Notes: generated by a model from the sequence alone, not told the origin. A DNA stretch of 64,000 nucleotides from Geobacter sp. AOG1 (GCF_019972315.1 NZ_BLIZ01000001.1:62001-126000), one strand, 5' to 3'; positions 8,573 to 17,942 are shown, numbered from the stretch's first letter. Numbers and translations: made by a program.

Positions 8573-10594
8573 TCAGATAGCGGCCATTGCAACGCGGTAG
8601 CAGCGCAGGCACCGTTCGGCCTCACGCACCGCCTGGCTGTTGGCAAAGCCGAGTTCGACTTCCTGATAGTTCTTGAGACTTGCCCGCTCCTTGCCGTGGA
8701 CCTCCGCCTGGTGGGCACGCGAGGCTGAATCGAGCCATGGAACCTGCTCGTTCTTGTCATAGACCGGCAGGTTGGTAAGGATATCTTCCATGAGTTCATC
8801 GTCGGAAAGGTATGCCTTCCCTTCCTCAAGCCAGCGCTGGATAACCTTGGCGGCCCGGTGCGCATTGCCGACGCAGGCGACGACGGTGAGCGGACCGATT
8901 TCCGCATCGCCGCCAGCAAAGACGCCATCCAGGTCCGTGATGAGGGTCCGGGCAAGCGGATTCCCCATGCCGTCCTTCAGGTCCTTCCCCGCAGCATCTT
9001 TCAGGGGCACGTACTTGGTGACCACCGTGTTCCATTTGGTGATGTCGATCCCCAGGTCGGGAGGGATGAACGAGAGGTCCGGGTCCTGGCCGATGGCCGG
9101 GATGACCGTGTCGCACTCCACCACGAATTCACTGCCGGGGATCGGTTCCGGGCGGCGGCGGCCGGAGGCGTCAGGTTCACCCAGAGCCATCCTGACGCTT
9201 TCCACGCCGGTTATCTGGTCATTGTCATCAACAATGATCCTGGTCGGCAGGACCTGGAACTCGAACGTGACCCCTTCCTCGTCCGCCCCGTCCACTTCCC
9301 AGACGTCCGCCGGCATCTCCTTGCGGGAACGGCGATAAAGGAGGGTGGAAACTTCGGCCCCTTCACGCAGGGCAACTCTGACGCAGTCGATGGCGGTGTT
9401 CCCCCCGCCGACCACGCAGACCTTTTTCCCCATGCCGGTCGGGTTGCCCATGTAGGCATCCCGGAGGAAGTCGATCCCCCCCTTGAGGAACCCCTTGTAC
9501 CCCTTGTCTTCCCCTTCAACACCCATCGGCTTGGAGCGATGGGCCCCGGGAGCCAGGAATACGGCATCAAATTTCTGTTTCAGTTCGGCCAGGGAGATGT
9601 CCTTGCCGATACGAGTATTGTAGATGATCTCCACACCCATGGCGGAGATGATGTCGATGTCACGCTGGAGGATGTGCCGCGGCATCCGGTAGGGGGGGAT
9701 GCCGACCGCGATCATGCCGCCGCCGTACCCTTCGGGGAGCGCCTCATAGATGGTGCAGGGGTACCCTTCCAAAGCCAGATAGTAGGCAGCTGCCAGGCCG
9801 GCCGGCCCGGCGCCGACGATGGCCACCTTCTTGCTCTTGCGCGGCTTCGGCTGCATGGGGGGCTGGTGCTGGTGCTGCCATTCGTAGTCGGAGGCGGAGC
9901 GCTTGAGGACCATGATGCTGATCGGCTCGTCCACCTGTTTGCGACGGCAGGCGGTCTCACAGGGATGGGGGCAGACACGGCCGCAGACCGACGGTAGCGG
10001 CATATTCTCGCGAACAACGGCGAGGGACTCCTCGAAACGGTATTCCTTGACCGCCTCGACGTAGGCAGGAATGTCGATGTGGGCGGGACACTTGTCCTGA
10101 CAAGGAGCGGTATATTTGTCGATGAACCGGAATTTGTCGACGGCAGGCGTACGATTGCCGTCGATGTAGGCAAGGAAGTCGTCGCGGAAGTGCTCGACGG
10201 CGTCGCGCACCGGCACCGACGAACTGGGGCAAAGAGTGCACTTGCAGTTCTTGAGGAGTTCCGCAAGGTCCTCAATCGTAGCGAGGTCGGCCTCATTCCC
10301 CTGCCCGGCGACGATCCGCTGCAGTGCGTCCATGATAACCCTGGTCCCCTTCTTGCCGGGAGTACACTTGCCGCAGACGTACTGGGTCTGAACCCGCTTC
10401 ATGTATTCGGCAGCCATGAGCGGAACGTCCACCTCCCGGTTGTAGAGGATGATACCGTCCCACCCCATGAAAGCGGACAGGGGACGCTCGCCATCCAGCG
10501 TCGTCGGCAGGCGGAAGCTCGCGTCCTGCGGCTCGCCACCCTTGCGGTTATCGACAATATTTCTACCCCAGCTGGAAAAAACCACCTGTGCCAC
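8573..10594 (-). CDS. sfrB: SfrB-like NAD(P)H oxidoreductase beta subunit (NuoF C-terminal plus GltD-type flavoprotein)
   Basis: 673 aa from a GTG at 10594 that follows GGAGG by 5 bp; the frame continues upstream to 10660, but that part lacks a ribosome site. The N-terminal 150 residues match the C-terminal iron-sulfur end of NuoF (CGKCTPGKKGT, then CKCTLC). The rest is a glutamate-synthase small-subunit-like flavoprotein: a Cys-rich start (CQDKCPAHIDIPAY, CGRVCPHPCETACRR), the FAD dinucleotide fold GAGPAGLAAAYYLA and the NAD(P) fold VVGGGNTAIDC. It should take electrons from NADPH or NADH and pass them to SfrA. The pair is likely one operon read from the palindromic promoter region at 10653-10704. 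Confidence 0.85.
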   Translation of the reverse strand: MAQVVFSSWGRNIVDNRKGGEPQDASFRLPTTLDGERPLSAFMGWDGIILYNREVDVPLMAAEYMKRVQTQYVCGKCTPGKKGTRVIMDALQRIVAGQGNEADLATIEDLAELLKNCKCTLCPSSSVPVRDAVEHFRDDFLAYIDGNRTPAVDKFRFIDKYTAPCQDKCPAHIDIPAYVEAVKEYRFEESLAVVRENMPLPSVCGRVCPHPCETACRRKQVDEPISIMVLKRSASDYEWQHQHQPPMQPKPRKSKKVAIVGAGPAGLAAAYYLALEGYPCTIYEALPEGYGGGMIAVGIPPYRMPRHILQRDIDIISAMGVEIIYNTRIGKDISLAELKQKFDAVFLAPGAHRSKPMGVEGEDKGYKGFLKGGIDFLRDAYMGNPTGMGKKVCVVGGGNTAIDCVRVALREGAEVSTLLYRRSRKEMPADVWEVDGADEEGVTFEFQVLPTRIIVDDNDQITGVESVRMALGEPDASGRRRPEPIPGSEFVVECDTVIPAIGQDPDLSFIPPDLGIDITKWNTVVTKYVPLKDAAGKDLKDGMGNPLARTLITDLDGVFAGGDAEIGPLTVVACVGNAHRAAKVIQRWLEEGKAYLSDDELMEDILTNLPVYDKNEQVPWLDSASRAHQAEVHGKERASLKNYQEVELGFANSQAVREAERCLRCYRVAMAAI

Positions 10595-10652
10595 TTCAGC
10601 CTCCGCGCGAACTGGAATACAACCGCAAAACACGGCTAACCAATCGCATTTA

Positions 10653-10704
10653 TTGAACAAATCTGCTTACTACAATTGTATACAGTATGCAATAATTAAC
10701 ACAA
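10653..10704. promoter_or_regulatory. Divergent promoters sharing a 19-bp palindromic operator
   Basis: The palindrome ATTGTATAC-A-GTATGCAAT lies at 10675-10693 (8 of 9 positions symmetric). On the plus strand TTGAAC (10653-10658) and TGTATA (10677-10682) have an 18-bp spacer. On the minus strand TTGTGT (10699-10704) and TATACA have a 16-bp spacer. Both -10 boxes fall inside the palindrome, so one bound regulator could silence sfrBA and the aminopeptidase-coaE unit together. The IclR gene at 12730-13512 is a candidate regulator by proximity only. Confidence 0.5.
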
Positions 10705-10830
10705 CCATCCCCGTGAAATCAAGGGAAAAATACACTAATTGGATTTTACTAAAGATTGTAAACGAGTGGAGGCTCTGCTATATCTCAAGGAAGACGAGGA
10801 AGGGAATACGGTACCCGGGAGGAAGAAACC

Positions 10831-11961
10831 ATGACTCAACTGGATGAAGCATACGCATCGCTGTTCACCATCAACATGGGCGTAAGGAGCGGAGAACGGA
10901 TCGTGGTGTTCGGCGACACCATCCGCCCCGACGAAACACCCTTGCCGGCTGATGAGGAACGGCGCAAGCGGTTGCTGGGGGTGGCGCGAGAGGCGGGACA
11001 GTTCGCCCACGACACCTACGGTAACGCCAGTTTTGTCTCGTTTCCAGCAACTACAGCATCGGGGGCAGAACCGCCGGAGATTCTTTGGCGCGCCACTCTG
11101 GGTGAGAACGCCGTTGACCGGCTTATCGCATCGGGAATCTTCAGCCGTCTGCTGGCCAAGACTGCAGACAGAAATGATCTGCTGAAAGCCACCGCTATAG
11201 TCATGGAAGCAAAAGAGGATGTTGCGGACGTTGTTGTCGCCCTCTCCAATAACTCCACGAGCCATACCCGGTTCCGCGCCCTCGTCAATGGCGCAGGGGG
11301 GCGATTCGCAAGTCTTCCCACCTTCGACCCTGACATGTTTTTCACCTCCATGAGGGTTGACTGGCCGGCCCTTGCGGAGAGGACCGGCAGGCTGGCGGCG
11401 ACGGTGAATCTTGCTGCAGAGGTCGAGGTGGAAACCCCCAACGGCACCCGGATGCGGTTCGGCAAACAGGGAAGAACGGCGAAGGGTGATGACGGCATGC
11501 TGACACAGCCCGGGAGCTTCGGCAATCTTCCCGCCGGCGAGGTCTATCTTGCCCCCCTTGAGGGGACAAGCTCAGGGGTGATGGTGCTCGAATATGCGCC
11601 GACGCGCAGACTGTCGTCCCCCTTGACGCTCTTTGTCGCCGACGGTCGAGTCGTTGAGATCCAGGGAGATGAACCGCACCGCCGGAAGCTTGAGCAGAAA
11701 TTCGCCGAAAATCCTGACAACCGGAACATAGCCGAACTGGGAATCGGCACCAACGACCGGGCCTCACGGCCGGACAACATTCTCGAGGCGGAAAAGATTC
11801 TCGGCACCATCCACATCGCCCTTGGGGACAATTCAGGTTTCGGCGGAACCATCCAGACTCCGTTCCACGAGGATTACGTCTTCTATAACCCTACGTTGAC
11901 GGCAATCATGGCCGACGGAAGCAGACTTGTCCTGATCGAGAACGGCAAGCTGGTGATCTGA
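10831..11961 (+). CDS. M29-family metal-dependent aminopeptidase
   Basis: 376 aa. The C-terminal half carries the M29 (thermophilic aminopeptidase) signature: NIAELGIGTN, ILEAEKILGTIHIALGDN, and a late His/Asp group (HEDYVFYNPT). These enzymes remove N-terminal residues using one or two metal ions and are cytoplasmic; no signal peptide is present. Its ATG follows a GGAGGAAG site. coaE begins 87 bp downstream on the same strand. The gene faces sfrBA across a shared operator, so expression may be tied to NADPH metabolism. The physiological substrate is unknown. Confidence 0.88.
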   Translation: MTQLDEAYASLFTINMGVRSGERIVVFGDTIRPDETPLPADEERRKRLLGVAREAGQFAHDTYGNASFVSFPATTASGAEPPEILWRATLGENAVDRLIASGIFSRLLAKTADRNDLLKATAIVMEAKEDVADVVVALSNNSTSHTRFRALVNGAGGRFASLPTFDPDMFFTSMRVDWPALAERTGRLAATVNLAAEVEVETPNGTRMRFGKQGRTAKGDDGMLTQPGSFGNLPAGEVYLAPLEGTSSGVMVLEYAPTRRLSSPLTLFVADGRVVEIQGDEPHRRKLEQKFAENPDNRNIAELGIGTNDRASRPDNILEAEKILGTIHIALGDNSGFGGTIQTPFHEDYVFYNPTLTAIMADGSRLVLIENGKLVI

Positions 11962-12047
11962 TGAGTGGTCGACCATTGCTGGTAGGGCGGCTTTCGGTCA
12001 TTGACAGGTGCGAGGATTTGTGGGAAGTTGGCCGCGGAGGTAAAACA

Positions 12048-12656
12048 GTGCGGGTCATCGGTCTAACAGGTGGAATAGCCTCGGGAAAGAGCACGGCGGC
12101 AAGGGTTCTGGCTGAACTGGGTGCGGTAGTGATCGATGCCGACCAGCTGGCGCGGGACGTGGTCCGTCCCGGCGAACCGGCCCACCGGGAGATCATCGCG
12201 ACTTTCGGAAACGGCGTGCTGAACGAAGACGGAACCATCAACCGTGCTGCCCTGGGGAATATCGTCTTTGCCGATCCGGCAGCCCGCAAGCGCCTGGAAG
12301 CCATCACCCATCCGGCCATCGCCCGACAGGCGGAAAAAACACTGGCCGAGTTGCGCCGCCAGGGAACCCGCCTGGTCGTCTACATGGCCCCCCTCCTTAT
12401 CGAAGCCGGGGTTACCAGCCGGGTCGACGAAATATGGGTGGTCTACGTGGACCGTGAAACCCAGGTGCGGCGGCTCATGCAGCGGGACGGGCTCAGCGAG
12501 ACCGATGCCCTGCAACGGATCGCCAGCCAGATGCCGATGGAGGAGAAGCGGGAACTGGCACGGGTGGTCATCGACAACCGGGGGGCGGAAGCAGAGATGG
12601 CCCGGCAGATACGCGAGATATGGGAGCGGGACATCCTGGGGGGAAACCGGGGATAG
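12048..12656 (+). CDS. coaE: Dephospho-CoA kinase
   Basis: 202 aa from a GTG at 12048 preceded by CGGAGG. The frame extends upstream to 11961, but that extension lacks a ribosome site and is not family sequence. The enzyme phosphorylates dephospho-CoA at the ribose 3'-OH, the last step of CoA synthesis. The P-loop GGIASGKST is at residues about 6-14, the DAD motif follows, and the lid region has VYVDRETQVRRLMQRDG. The length matches CoaE. A bidirectional terminator shared with the convergent iclR gene ends the transcript. Confidence 0.93.
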   Translation: MRVIGLTGGIASGKSTAARVLAELGAVVIDADQLARDVVRPGEPAHREIIATFGNGVLNEDGTINRAALGNIVFADPAARKRLEAITHPAIARQAEKTLAELRRQGTRLVVYMAPLLIEAGVTSRVDEIWVVYVDRETQVRRLMQRDGLSETDALQRIASQMPMEEKRELARVVIDNRGAEAEMARQIREIWERDILGGNRG

Positions 12657-12680
12657 CGACTTTTTTCGACGACGGCAACA

Positions 12681-12710
12681 AAAAAAGGCCCCCGGTTACG
12701 GAGGCCTTTT
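12681..12710. terminator. Bidirectional terminator between coaE and iclR
   Basis: The hairpin has AAAAGGCC and GGCCTTTT as outer arms and an inner CCG/CGG pairing, with an A-run on the left and a T-run on the right. Confidence 0.8.
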
Positions 12711-12729
12711 CATTCGCGTAGCTAATTTT

Positions 12730-13512
12730 CTATTTGTGATACCCGAGCTTGGTGGAAATTTCCTCCGCCGCCCGCTTCACCATCGGGATCAGCTCCTTGT
12801 CCACCCGCTCGTCGGTGAAGCGCATGGACGGACCGGAAATGCTCACTGCACCGATGATCCGTCGCGTGTAATCGCGGATCGGCGCCCCGACACAACGTAC
12901 GCCGATGTCCAACTCCTCGTTGTCCATGGCGTACCCCTGCTCGGCGATGACCTTGAGGTGCTTCTTCAACTCATCACGGTCGGTGATCGTGTTGGGAGTG
13001 AAGCGCTTCAGTTCTTTGGTGGGCAGGTAGTTCTCCAACTCCTCATCGGTCATGTAGGCGATCTGTACCTTGCCGGCAGCGGTGCAATAGGCAGGAAGGC
13101 GTGCACCAACCCGTGGGACCACGCGCACGGTGAGGTCGGTCTCCACCACGTCCAGGTAGACGATGTGAAAATCCTTGAGAATCGCCACGTAGGTGGTTTC
13201 GTTGCATTCACTGACCAAAGCCTCCAGGACGGGGCGTGACTGCCGGAGAAGTCCCATCTGCTTGATGAAGGTCTGCCCGAGCTCCAGGGTCTTGAGCCCC
13301 AGCCGGTAGTTTTCGGTCACCCTGTTCTGCTCGATATAACCGCGCGACTCAAGAGTCGCCAGCAACCGGAAAACATTGTTCTTGTGCAGCTTGAGACGCT
13401 TGGAAAGTTCAGTTACGCCAAGCTCGTCGATGTCGTCATGGAACTGTTCCAGAAGGTCGAGAGCGTGGGAAACAGCCTGGATAAGGTACTCCGATTTTTC
13501 TTTTTTGGCCAT
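12730..13512 (-). CDS. IclR-family transcriptional regulator
   Basis: 260 aa. The N-terminal winged helix covers residues about 10-75 (ELGVTELSKRLKLHKNNVFRLLATLESRGY). The C-terminal IclR effector domain contains GxxxPAYCTAAGKV and the late DIGVRCVGAPIRD and ISGPSMR motifs. IclR proteins are dimeric DNA-binding regulators that sense small acids. In Geobacter sulfurreducens the IclR gene near sfrAB and a universal stress gene has been linked to control of central (TCA) metabolism; I assign the same role here only by neighbourhood. A TTACACCTGTAA palindrome (13515-13526) overlaps its own leader just before the ATG, which could allow autoregulation. Confidence 0.88.
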   Translation of the reverse strand: MAKKEKSEYLIQAVSHALDLLEQFHDDIDELGVTELSKRLKLHKNNVFRLLATLESRGYIEQNRVTENYRLGLKTLELGQTFIKQMGLLRQSRPVLEALVSECNETTYVAILKDFHIVYLDVVETDLTVRVVPRVGARLPAYCTAAGKVQIAYMTDEELENYLPTKELKRFTPNTITDRDELKKHLKVIAEQGYAMDNEELDIGVRCVGAPIRDYTRRIIGAVSISGPSMRFTDERVDKELIPMVKRAAEEISTKLGYHK

Positions 13513-13926
13513 GGTTACACCTGTAATTAGTTAGATTCCAACCGCTTTTAATATGCCTTTCGGCCGAATAAGTCAAGGGGTTTCTTGCTGCACGAAAAAA
13601 AGAGCCTGCCTGTTCCAAACTAATTCTCATCCTAAGAAAAAAACAACGTGATTAGTGTTCTATTAAATAGTTGTTGTACTTTCTAGATAGGGGAACGAAA
13701 ATAACAACCCAGTTGATGTCTTTGAAAAATTATGCAAAATTACTTCAAAAAATATAGAATAATGTTTTATAATTGTCAAGAAAGAAATATTATGGGGTTA
13801 TAATTCGTTTACACCGCCCACCCCAACACCCTGCACGGCTCTTTCGCCTGATTCGATAGCACGAAACTGGTGCTTCGACCCAAAAGAGTCTATACTTCAC
13901 AACACAACCCCCAAGGAGAACGTTCC
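13513..13926. other. AT-rich divergent intergenic region, iclR/usp
   Basis: About 400 bp without a convincing gene and clearly richer in A+T than its neighbours. It holds the palindrome at 13515-13526 and a loose inverted repeat AACAAC (13642-13647) / GTTGTT (13670-13675). I see no sharp promoter for usp. An AAGGAGAAC ribosome site precedes the usp ATG. Confidence 0.5.
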
Positions 13927-14382
13927 ATGCTTAATCTGCCGAAAAAAATACTGGTTGCCATCGATGGCTCCCCCCTCTCCGACAAGGCGGCGGAAGAAGC
14001 GGTACGAATGGCAGCCGGCAATCCGAGCCAGTTCAAAAGCACCATTTACGCCATGTTGGTCCTCCCCAACGCACCGCGTACCACCTTCACCGACTTCGTC
14101 CCCGCCCCTCCCATCACCGAGGCAAAGGAATGGGAAGAGCGCAGGCAGCGCATTTTCTACGTTATCGAGAAGAACGCCAGGGAGTTGGATATCCCCCTGA
14201 CAACAAAAGTGGTTTACGGTGACCCGGCCGATGAACTCATCGCCTTTGCCGACCGGGAAGAGATCGACGTCATCATTATCGGGAGTACAGGAAAGGGTTT
14301 TCTCAAGCGGAACCTGCTCGGGAGCGTATCCAACAAGGTCGTCAAGAACGCAAAATGTTCGGTCTACGTGGTCAGGGGGTAA
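13927..14382 (+). CDS. Universal stress protein (UspA family)
   Basis: 151 aa from the ATG at 13927, 10 bp after AAGGAG; the upstream extension is not family sequence. The UspA fold is evident: ILVAIDGSPLSDKA at the start and the ATP-binding G-2x-G-9x-G(S/T) motif near the end (IIGSTGKGFLKRNLLGSVS), followed by VYVV. This marks the ATP-binding Usp subgroup. Usp proteins help cells survive starvation and envelope stress by mechanisms that vary. The 3' end overlaps the convergent epimerase-like gene by 11 bp. Confidence 0.92.
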   Translation: MLNLPKKILVAIDGSPLSDKAAEEAVRMAAGNPSQFKSTIYAMLVLPNAPRTTFTDFVPAPPITEAKEWEERRQRIFYVIEKNARELDIPLTTKVVYGDPADELIAFADREEIDVIIIGSTGKGFLKRNLLGSVSNKVVKNAKCSVYVVRG

Positions 14383-15166
14383 TTATCGCGGTTTCCCGCC
14401 TCAGATACTGGAGGATTTCCTTCAGGCTCTCCACCATGATCCGTTCGTCACGGGGAAACTCGTGGGGAGACAGTTCGAGGGTCAGGGTCTCGTTGTAACC
14501 GGTATTGCGCAGGTGATTGAGAAAACGGGTCAGCGGCAGGATCCCGTGACCAGGAAGAAGGTGTTCACGGCCGTGACCATAGTCGGAGAAATGGACGTTG
14601 CGAATCCGGCCGGTATTGTAGCAAAGGTAGAAATCGTTGATGAAGTTGGTCTTGCCCGACCCCATGTGGGTGCAGTCGAAGGTCATGTAGAGATTCCGCT
14701 CCTCAAGAAAATCGATCATCTTGCCGGTGTGGGAGAGGATATACTGGTTGATCCTGAACCTCCCGACCCACGGCATGTTCTCCAGGGTGAGCGTCACCCC
14801 CTCTTCACCCACCTCCTTCTGAAAATCGAGAATCCGGTACATCCAGCGCCAGAACTTGAGCTCGAATCCGAGCCAGGATGCGGGATGAAAATTGACCAGC
14901 GGCACGCCACAGTCTGCGGCAATCTCCACAGACCGCCTGACGGAGTCGATCGGCCCCCCCCAGCCGTCCAGCGGCATAAATGGTGCGTGGATGGAAAGTA
15001 CGGGGAGGATCTGGGAAAGCTCCCGAACCACCAGACGCGGATTGACCTTCTGGAAATCCTGGTTGATGATCAGCTCCAGTCCGTCGAAGCCGACATCGCG
15101 GGCGATCTCGAACACCTTCTGGAGCGGGTAGGTGAACAGGGTTCCTGACGAGATGGATATCCGCAT
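14372..15166 (-). CDS. Sugar phosphate isomerase/epimerase-like TIM-barrel protein
   Basis: 264 aa. The sequence follows the AP-endonuclease-2/xylose-isomerase-like TIM barrel: GFDGLELI near residue 30, LSIHAPF near residue 75, VNFHPAS, LTLENMP, a DCTHMG strand, HFSDYG(HG) and a C-terminal LTLELSP. The His, Glu and Asp residues at strand ends are those that bind a divalent metal in this family. The substrate is unknown. It starts 7 bp after the DUF294 gene and ends a likely four-gene operon with the symporter. A carbon-catabolic or signalling role is inferred only from context. Confidence 0.8.
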   Translation of the reverse strand: MRISISSGTLFTYPLQKVFEIARDVGFDGLELIINQDFQKVNPRLVVRELSQILPVLSIHAPFMPLDGWGGPIDSVRRSVEIAADCGVPLVNFHPASWLGFELKFWRWMYRILDFQKEVGEEGVTLTLENMPWVGRFRINQYILSHTGKMIDFLEERNLYMTFDCTHMGSGKTNFINDFYLCYNTGRIRNVHFSDYGHGREHLLPGHGILPLTRFLNHLRNTGYNETLTLELSPHEFPRDERIMVESLKEILQYLRRETAIITP

Positions 15167-15173
15167 AGTTCTC

Positions 15174-16400
15174 CTAGCCGTTGACGACGCAGCGCTGGTA
15201 GACTATCCGCTGCAGGTTCACCACCGCTTCCACACCCTCCTTCAATGACTCGATCTTGGCCTCATCGAGCTCTTCCGGCTTGAAGAACGCACCCTCTCCA
15301 TTGCGACGAATTTCCAACCGCAGCTTCTGGCTGACAAAGTCGTGGTAGGCACGCAGCAGTCGCTGGGACAAATCGACATCAAGCTCCCCTCTTCCCAGAA
15401 GCGACTTGATCCGCTCGACGGTGGCGGTTTCCGGCAGACCGGCGCGCACCGCCAGAATCCTGATATTTTCCACCAGCGGCCCCAGGGCAAGCTGCTCCAG
15501 GTTGAATTCCCCTCGATGCTCCCCCCCCTTCGCTACCCGGAGACGGCCAAAAAAGTCGAGCCCTGTCGCCATTTCCGCCGCACCGCGGGCTACCTCGTCG
15601 AAGCCACGACGATTGAAATCGAACAGACTGCGAATCAGGTTCATCGTCTCCCCATAGAGGGCCGAATCTCCACTAACCAGGCGCAGATCGGCAAATCGCG
15701 CAAGGAACGAGTGGTCTTCAAGCATCTTTTCCCCCGCCGCTCCCTCGATCAGGCGTGATCGCCATTCATTTATGCTCCCCCGCCAGGACGGATGGACCGG
15801 CGTAATGCCGGCCACACTCTTGACGCCACAATTTTCGAGAATGGCAATGACCCGCAGGGAAAACCCGGCAAAATACGCGGCATGCTCTCCATTCAGCTCG
15901 CCATGTACGAGCAGGGCGTCGCATTCACCGGCAATAGTCCCTTCCGCTCTCCCCGCCCCTCCGAAGGCAAACCAGCAATAGGGTACGGGAGGCGAGCCAA
16001 ACCCGCTCCGCGCCATCCATTCGCCGGCAAGGACCAGCGCACGGCGGATCAGTAGATCCTGCAGGGTAGAGCAGAACGACTGTACCACCAGAACCGACCC
16101 CCGCTGTTCGAAATAGTCGGCCGCCAGCTGCTTGCCGTGCCGATAACCGGCAGCCATCTCGTCTGCCGAGCCTGCCGTCTCCAGTGCGGACAGGACCTGC
16201 TCAACATCCTCAGCAAACCGGGACTCGACAGCCATTTCCTCCCCGAGCCGCTCCTGCAGCCCACGTAACAAAACAAGCTCGTCACCGTCGAGGAGATAGG
16301 CCATCTTCTGAGACAGCTGCCGCTTCACCCCATCAACCAGTTCCACCGTGTCACGCCAGGCAAGAATGTCCCCCCCCCTGTTCACCGGAAACATTGACAT
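15174..16400 (-). CDS. DUF294-type putative nucleotidyltransferase with altered active-site motif
   Basis: 408 aa. It has the DUF294 nucleotidyltransferase domain (about residues 90-240) and the DUF294 C-terminal helical domain (about 255-395, with LARFADLRLVSGD...LVENIRILAV). Family members often sit beside acetate-type symporters, as here, sometimes fused to CBS domains and thought to modify or sense nucleotides. The usual G-S-x-G-R-x-E...DQDN motif reads GGAGRAEGTIAGECDALLV. The Ser is Gly and the acidic pair is reduced to Glu/Asp around a Cys, so activity may be changed or lost. There are no CBS or cyclic-nucleotide domains. It follows the symporter by 12 bp. Confidence 0.75.
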   Translation of the reverse strand: MSMFPVNRGGDILAWRDTVELVDGVKRQLSQKMAYLLDGDELVLLRGLQERLGEEMAVESRFAEDVEQVLSALETAGSADEMAAGYRHGKQLAADYFEQRGSVLVVQSFCSTLQDLLIRRALVLAGEWMARSGFGSPPVPYCWFAFGGAGRAEGTIAGECDALLVHGELNGEHAAYFAGFSLRVIAILENCGVKSVAGITPVHPSWRGSINEWRSRLIEGAAGEKMLEDHSFLARFADLRLVSGDSALYGETMNLIRSLFDFNRRGFDEVARGAAEMATGLDFFGRLRVAKGGEHRGEFNLEQLALGPLVENIRILAVRAGLPETATVERIKSLLGRGELDVDLSQRLLRAYHDFVSQKLRLEIRRNGEGAFFKPEELDEAKIESLKEGVEAVVNLQRIVYQRCVVNG

Positions 16401-16412
16401 GGAATACTCCTC

Positions 16413-17942
16413 CTAATCGAGATGGCCGTGGACCTGCTCTGCCAGGAAACGTCTCATTTCATCCGGGGGAGGTGGAGTAAGTAGCGACACCACCACCATG
16501 ACGAGTACCACCAGAGGCGCCCCGCAGAAGGCCGACGACGTAATCGGGAAGAGTGTGGCAACCAAGGGGATGACATTCCCCCAGAGGGGTGCAGCAAAGG
16601 TTATTATGACCCCCAGCGCCATGCCGGCAATGACCCCGTGACGGTTGGCACGCCCCCACCAGATACCGAGCAGGAAAGCGGGGAATATGGTGTTGCCGGC
16701 GAGGGCAAAGGCGACCGCCGTTATTTCCGCTATGAGCGCTGGAGGCTTGAGCGCAATGATGAGTACCAGGGCAGCCAGGGCCAGGGTTCCCCCCTTGGCA
16801 ATCGCCATTTTCCGCGACTCCGAAGCACGAGGGTTGATAAGCCGATAGTAGATGTCATGGGAAAGAGAGGCGGCACCGGTCATAAGGAGCCCTGTTACCG
16901 TGAAGAACGCGGCACTTACAGCGCCGGCGGCCAGCAAACCGGTCAGCCATACCGGCACACCTCCCATGACTGCCGTCTTGAGCACCATGATGTCGGCCAT
17001 CTTGTGGGCCGCCTCCGGCGCGGGGATATACCCCCCCCGGGCTTCCAGAAGGCGGGCGAAAACGGCATAGGCAGGCGCGGACCAGTAGATGAGAGCGATA
17101 AAGAAAAGCCCCCAGACCACGCTCCACCGCGCATCCCGGACATTGGGAAGAATGTAGAAGCGGGAAAGGACATGGGGGAGCCCGGCCGTGCCGACCATGA
17201 GGGTAAAGCAGAGGGCGACCCATTGAAACAGGGAACCGTTGGCAAAGGGGGCCGAAAAGTTGATATTGAACTCCGTCGCCAGATCCTGAATCCCTTCGCC
17301 GTAGCCGAACTGGGGAAGGAGCCAGAAATAGCCGAACCGGTGGGCCAGAAACATGAGGGGGAGGATGAAGGAGACGATCGTGACGAAGTACTGCATCTGC
17401 TGGTTGCGGGCCACCCCGAGCATGCCACAGACCACCACGTAACAGACAACTATTATCCCGCCGAGGACGACCCCCCGCCCGTAGTCGATGCCGAACAGCC
17501 AGCCGAAAAGCATGCCGATCCCCTTGAACTGGGCGACGCAGTATATGACGGATATGGTAATGGAGATGAGCGCCGCCAGGAGTCGGGCGACGTCGGAATC
17601 GTAACGGGTGCCGACAAAATCGGGGGCGGTATATTTGCCGAATCGCCGGATCTGACCCGCCATGAGCACCAGAAGCAGGACGTAGCCGCCGGTCCAGCCG
17701 ATGACGTAGGCAAGGGCAAAGTAACCCTGGAGATAGAGAAGGCCGGCCATGCCGAGAAAGCTGGCAGCGCTCATCCAGTTGCTGGCGATTGCTGCCCCGC
17801 CGCCGATACGACCGATATAGCGACCGGAAAATCCGTAATCGGACATTTCCTTGGATTTTGCGCGCAGGCCGGCCACTACGAAGGAGACCAGCACTCCCGT
17901 GACGATAAGGAGCGGCCAGAATTTAACCGGATCGTTACTCAT
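16413..17942 (-). CDS. Sodium:solute symporter, acetate-permease type
   Basis: 509 aa with about 13 hydrophobic helices, matching the SSS family members related to ActP and to the acetate transporters of Geobacter. Visible family features are IGGGAAIASNWMSAASFLG in the second helix region, YTAPDFVGTRYDSDVARLLAA, and VGTAGLPHVLSRFY. It probably brings a monocarboxylate such as acetate into the cell with Na+. Its start overlaps the end of the small DUF4212 gene by 8 bp, so the two are translationally coupled. The DUF294 and TIM-barrel genes follow. Substrate is inferred from family and genome type. Confidence 0.86.
   Translation of the reverse strand: MSNDPVKFWPLLIVTGVLVSFVVAGLRAKSKEMSDYGFSGRYIGRIGGGAAIASNWMSAASFLGMAGLLYLQGYFALAYVIGWTGGYVLLLVLMAGQIRRFGKYTAPDFVGTRYDSDVARLLAALISITISVIYCVAQFKGIGMLFGWLFGIDYGRGVVLGGIIVVCYVVVCGMLGVARNQQMQYFVTIVSFILPLMFLAHRFGYFWLLPQFGYGEGIQDLATEFNINFSAPFANGSLFQWVALCFTLMVGTAGLPHVLSRFYILPNVRDARWSVVWGLFFIALIYWSAPAYAVFARLLEARGGYIPAPEAAHKMADIMVLKTAVMGGVPVWLTGLLAAGAVSAAFFTVTGLLMTGAASLSHDIYYRLINPRASESRKMAIAKGGTLALAALVLIIALKPPALIAEITAVAFALAGNTIFPAFLLGIWWGRANRHGVIAGMALGVIITFAAPLWGNVIPLVATLFPITSSAFCGAPLVVLVMVVVSLLTPPPPDEMRRFLAEQVHGHLD

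Noticed and set aside
5697..8600. Open plus-strand frame of 967 codons opposite sfrA
   Set aside because: It is the antisense shadow of sfrA, has no family features and no ribosome site, and the minus strand encodes a complete iron-sulfur protein.
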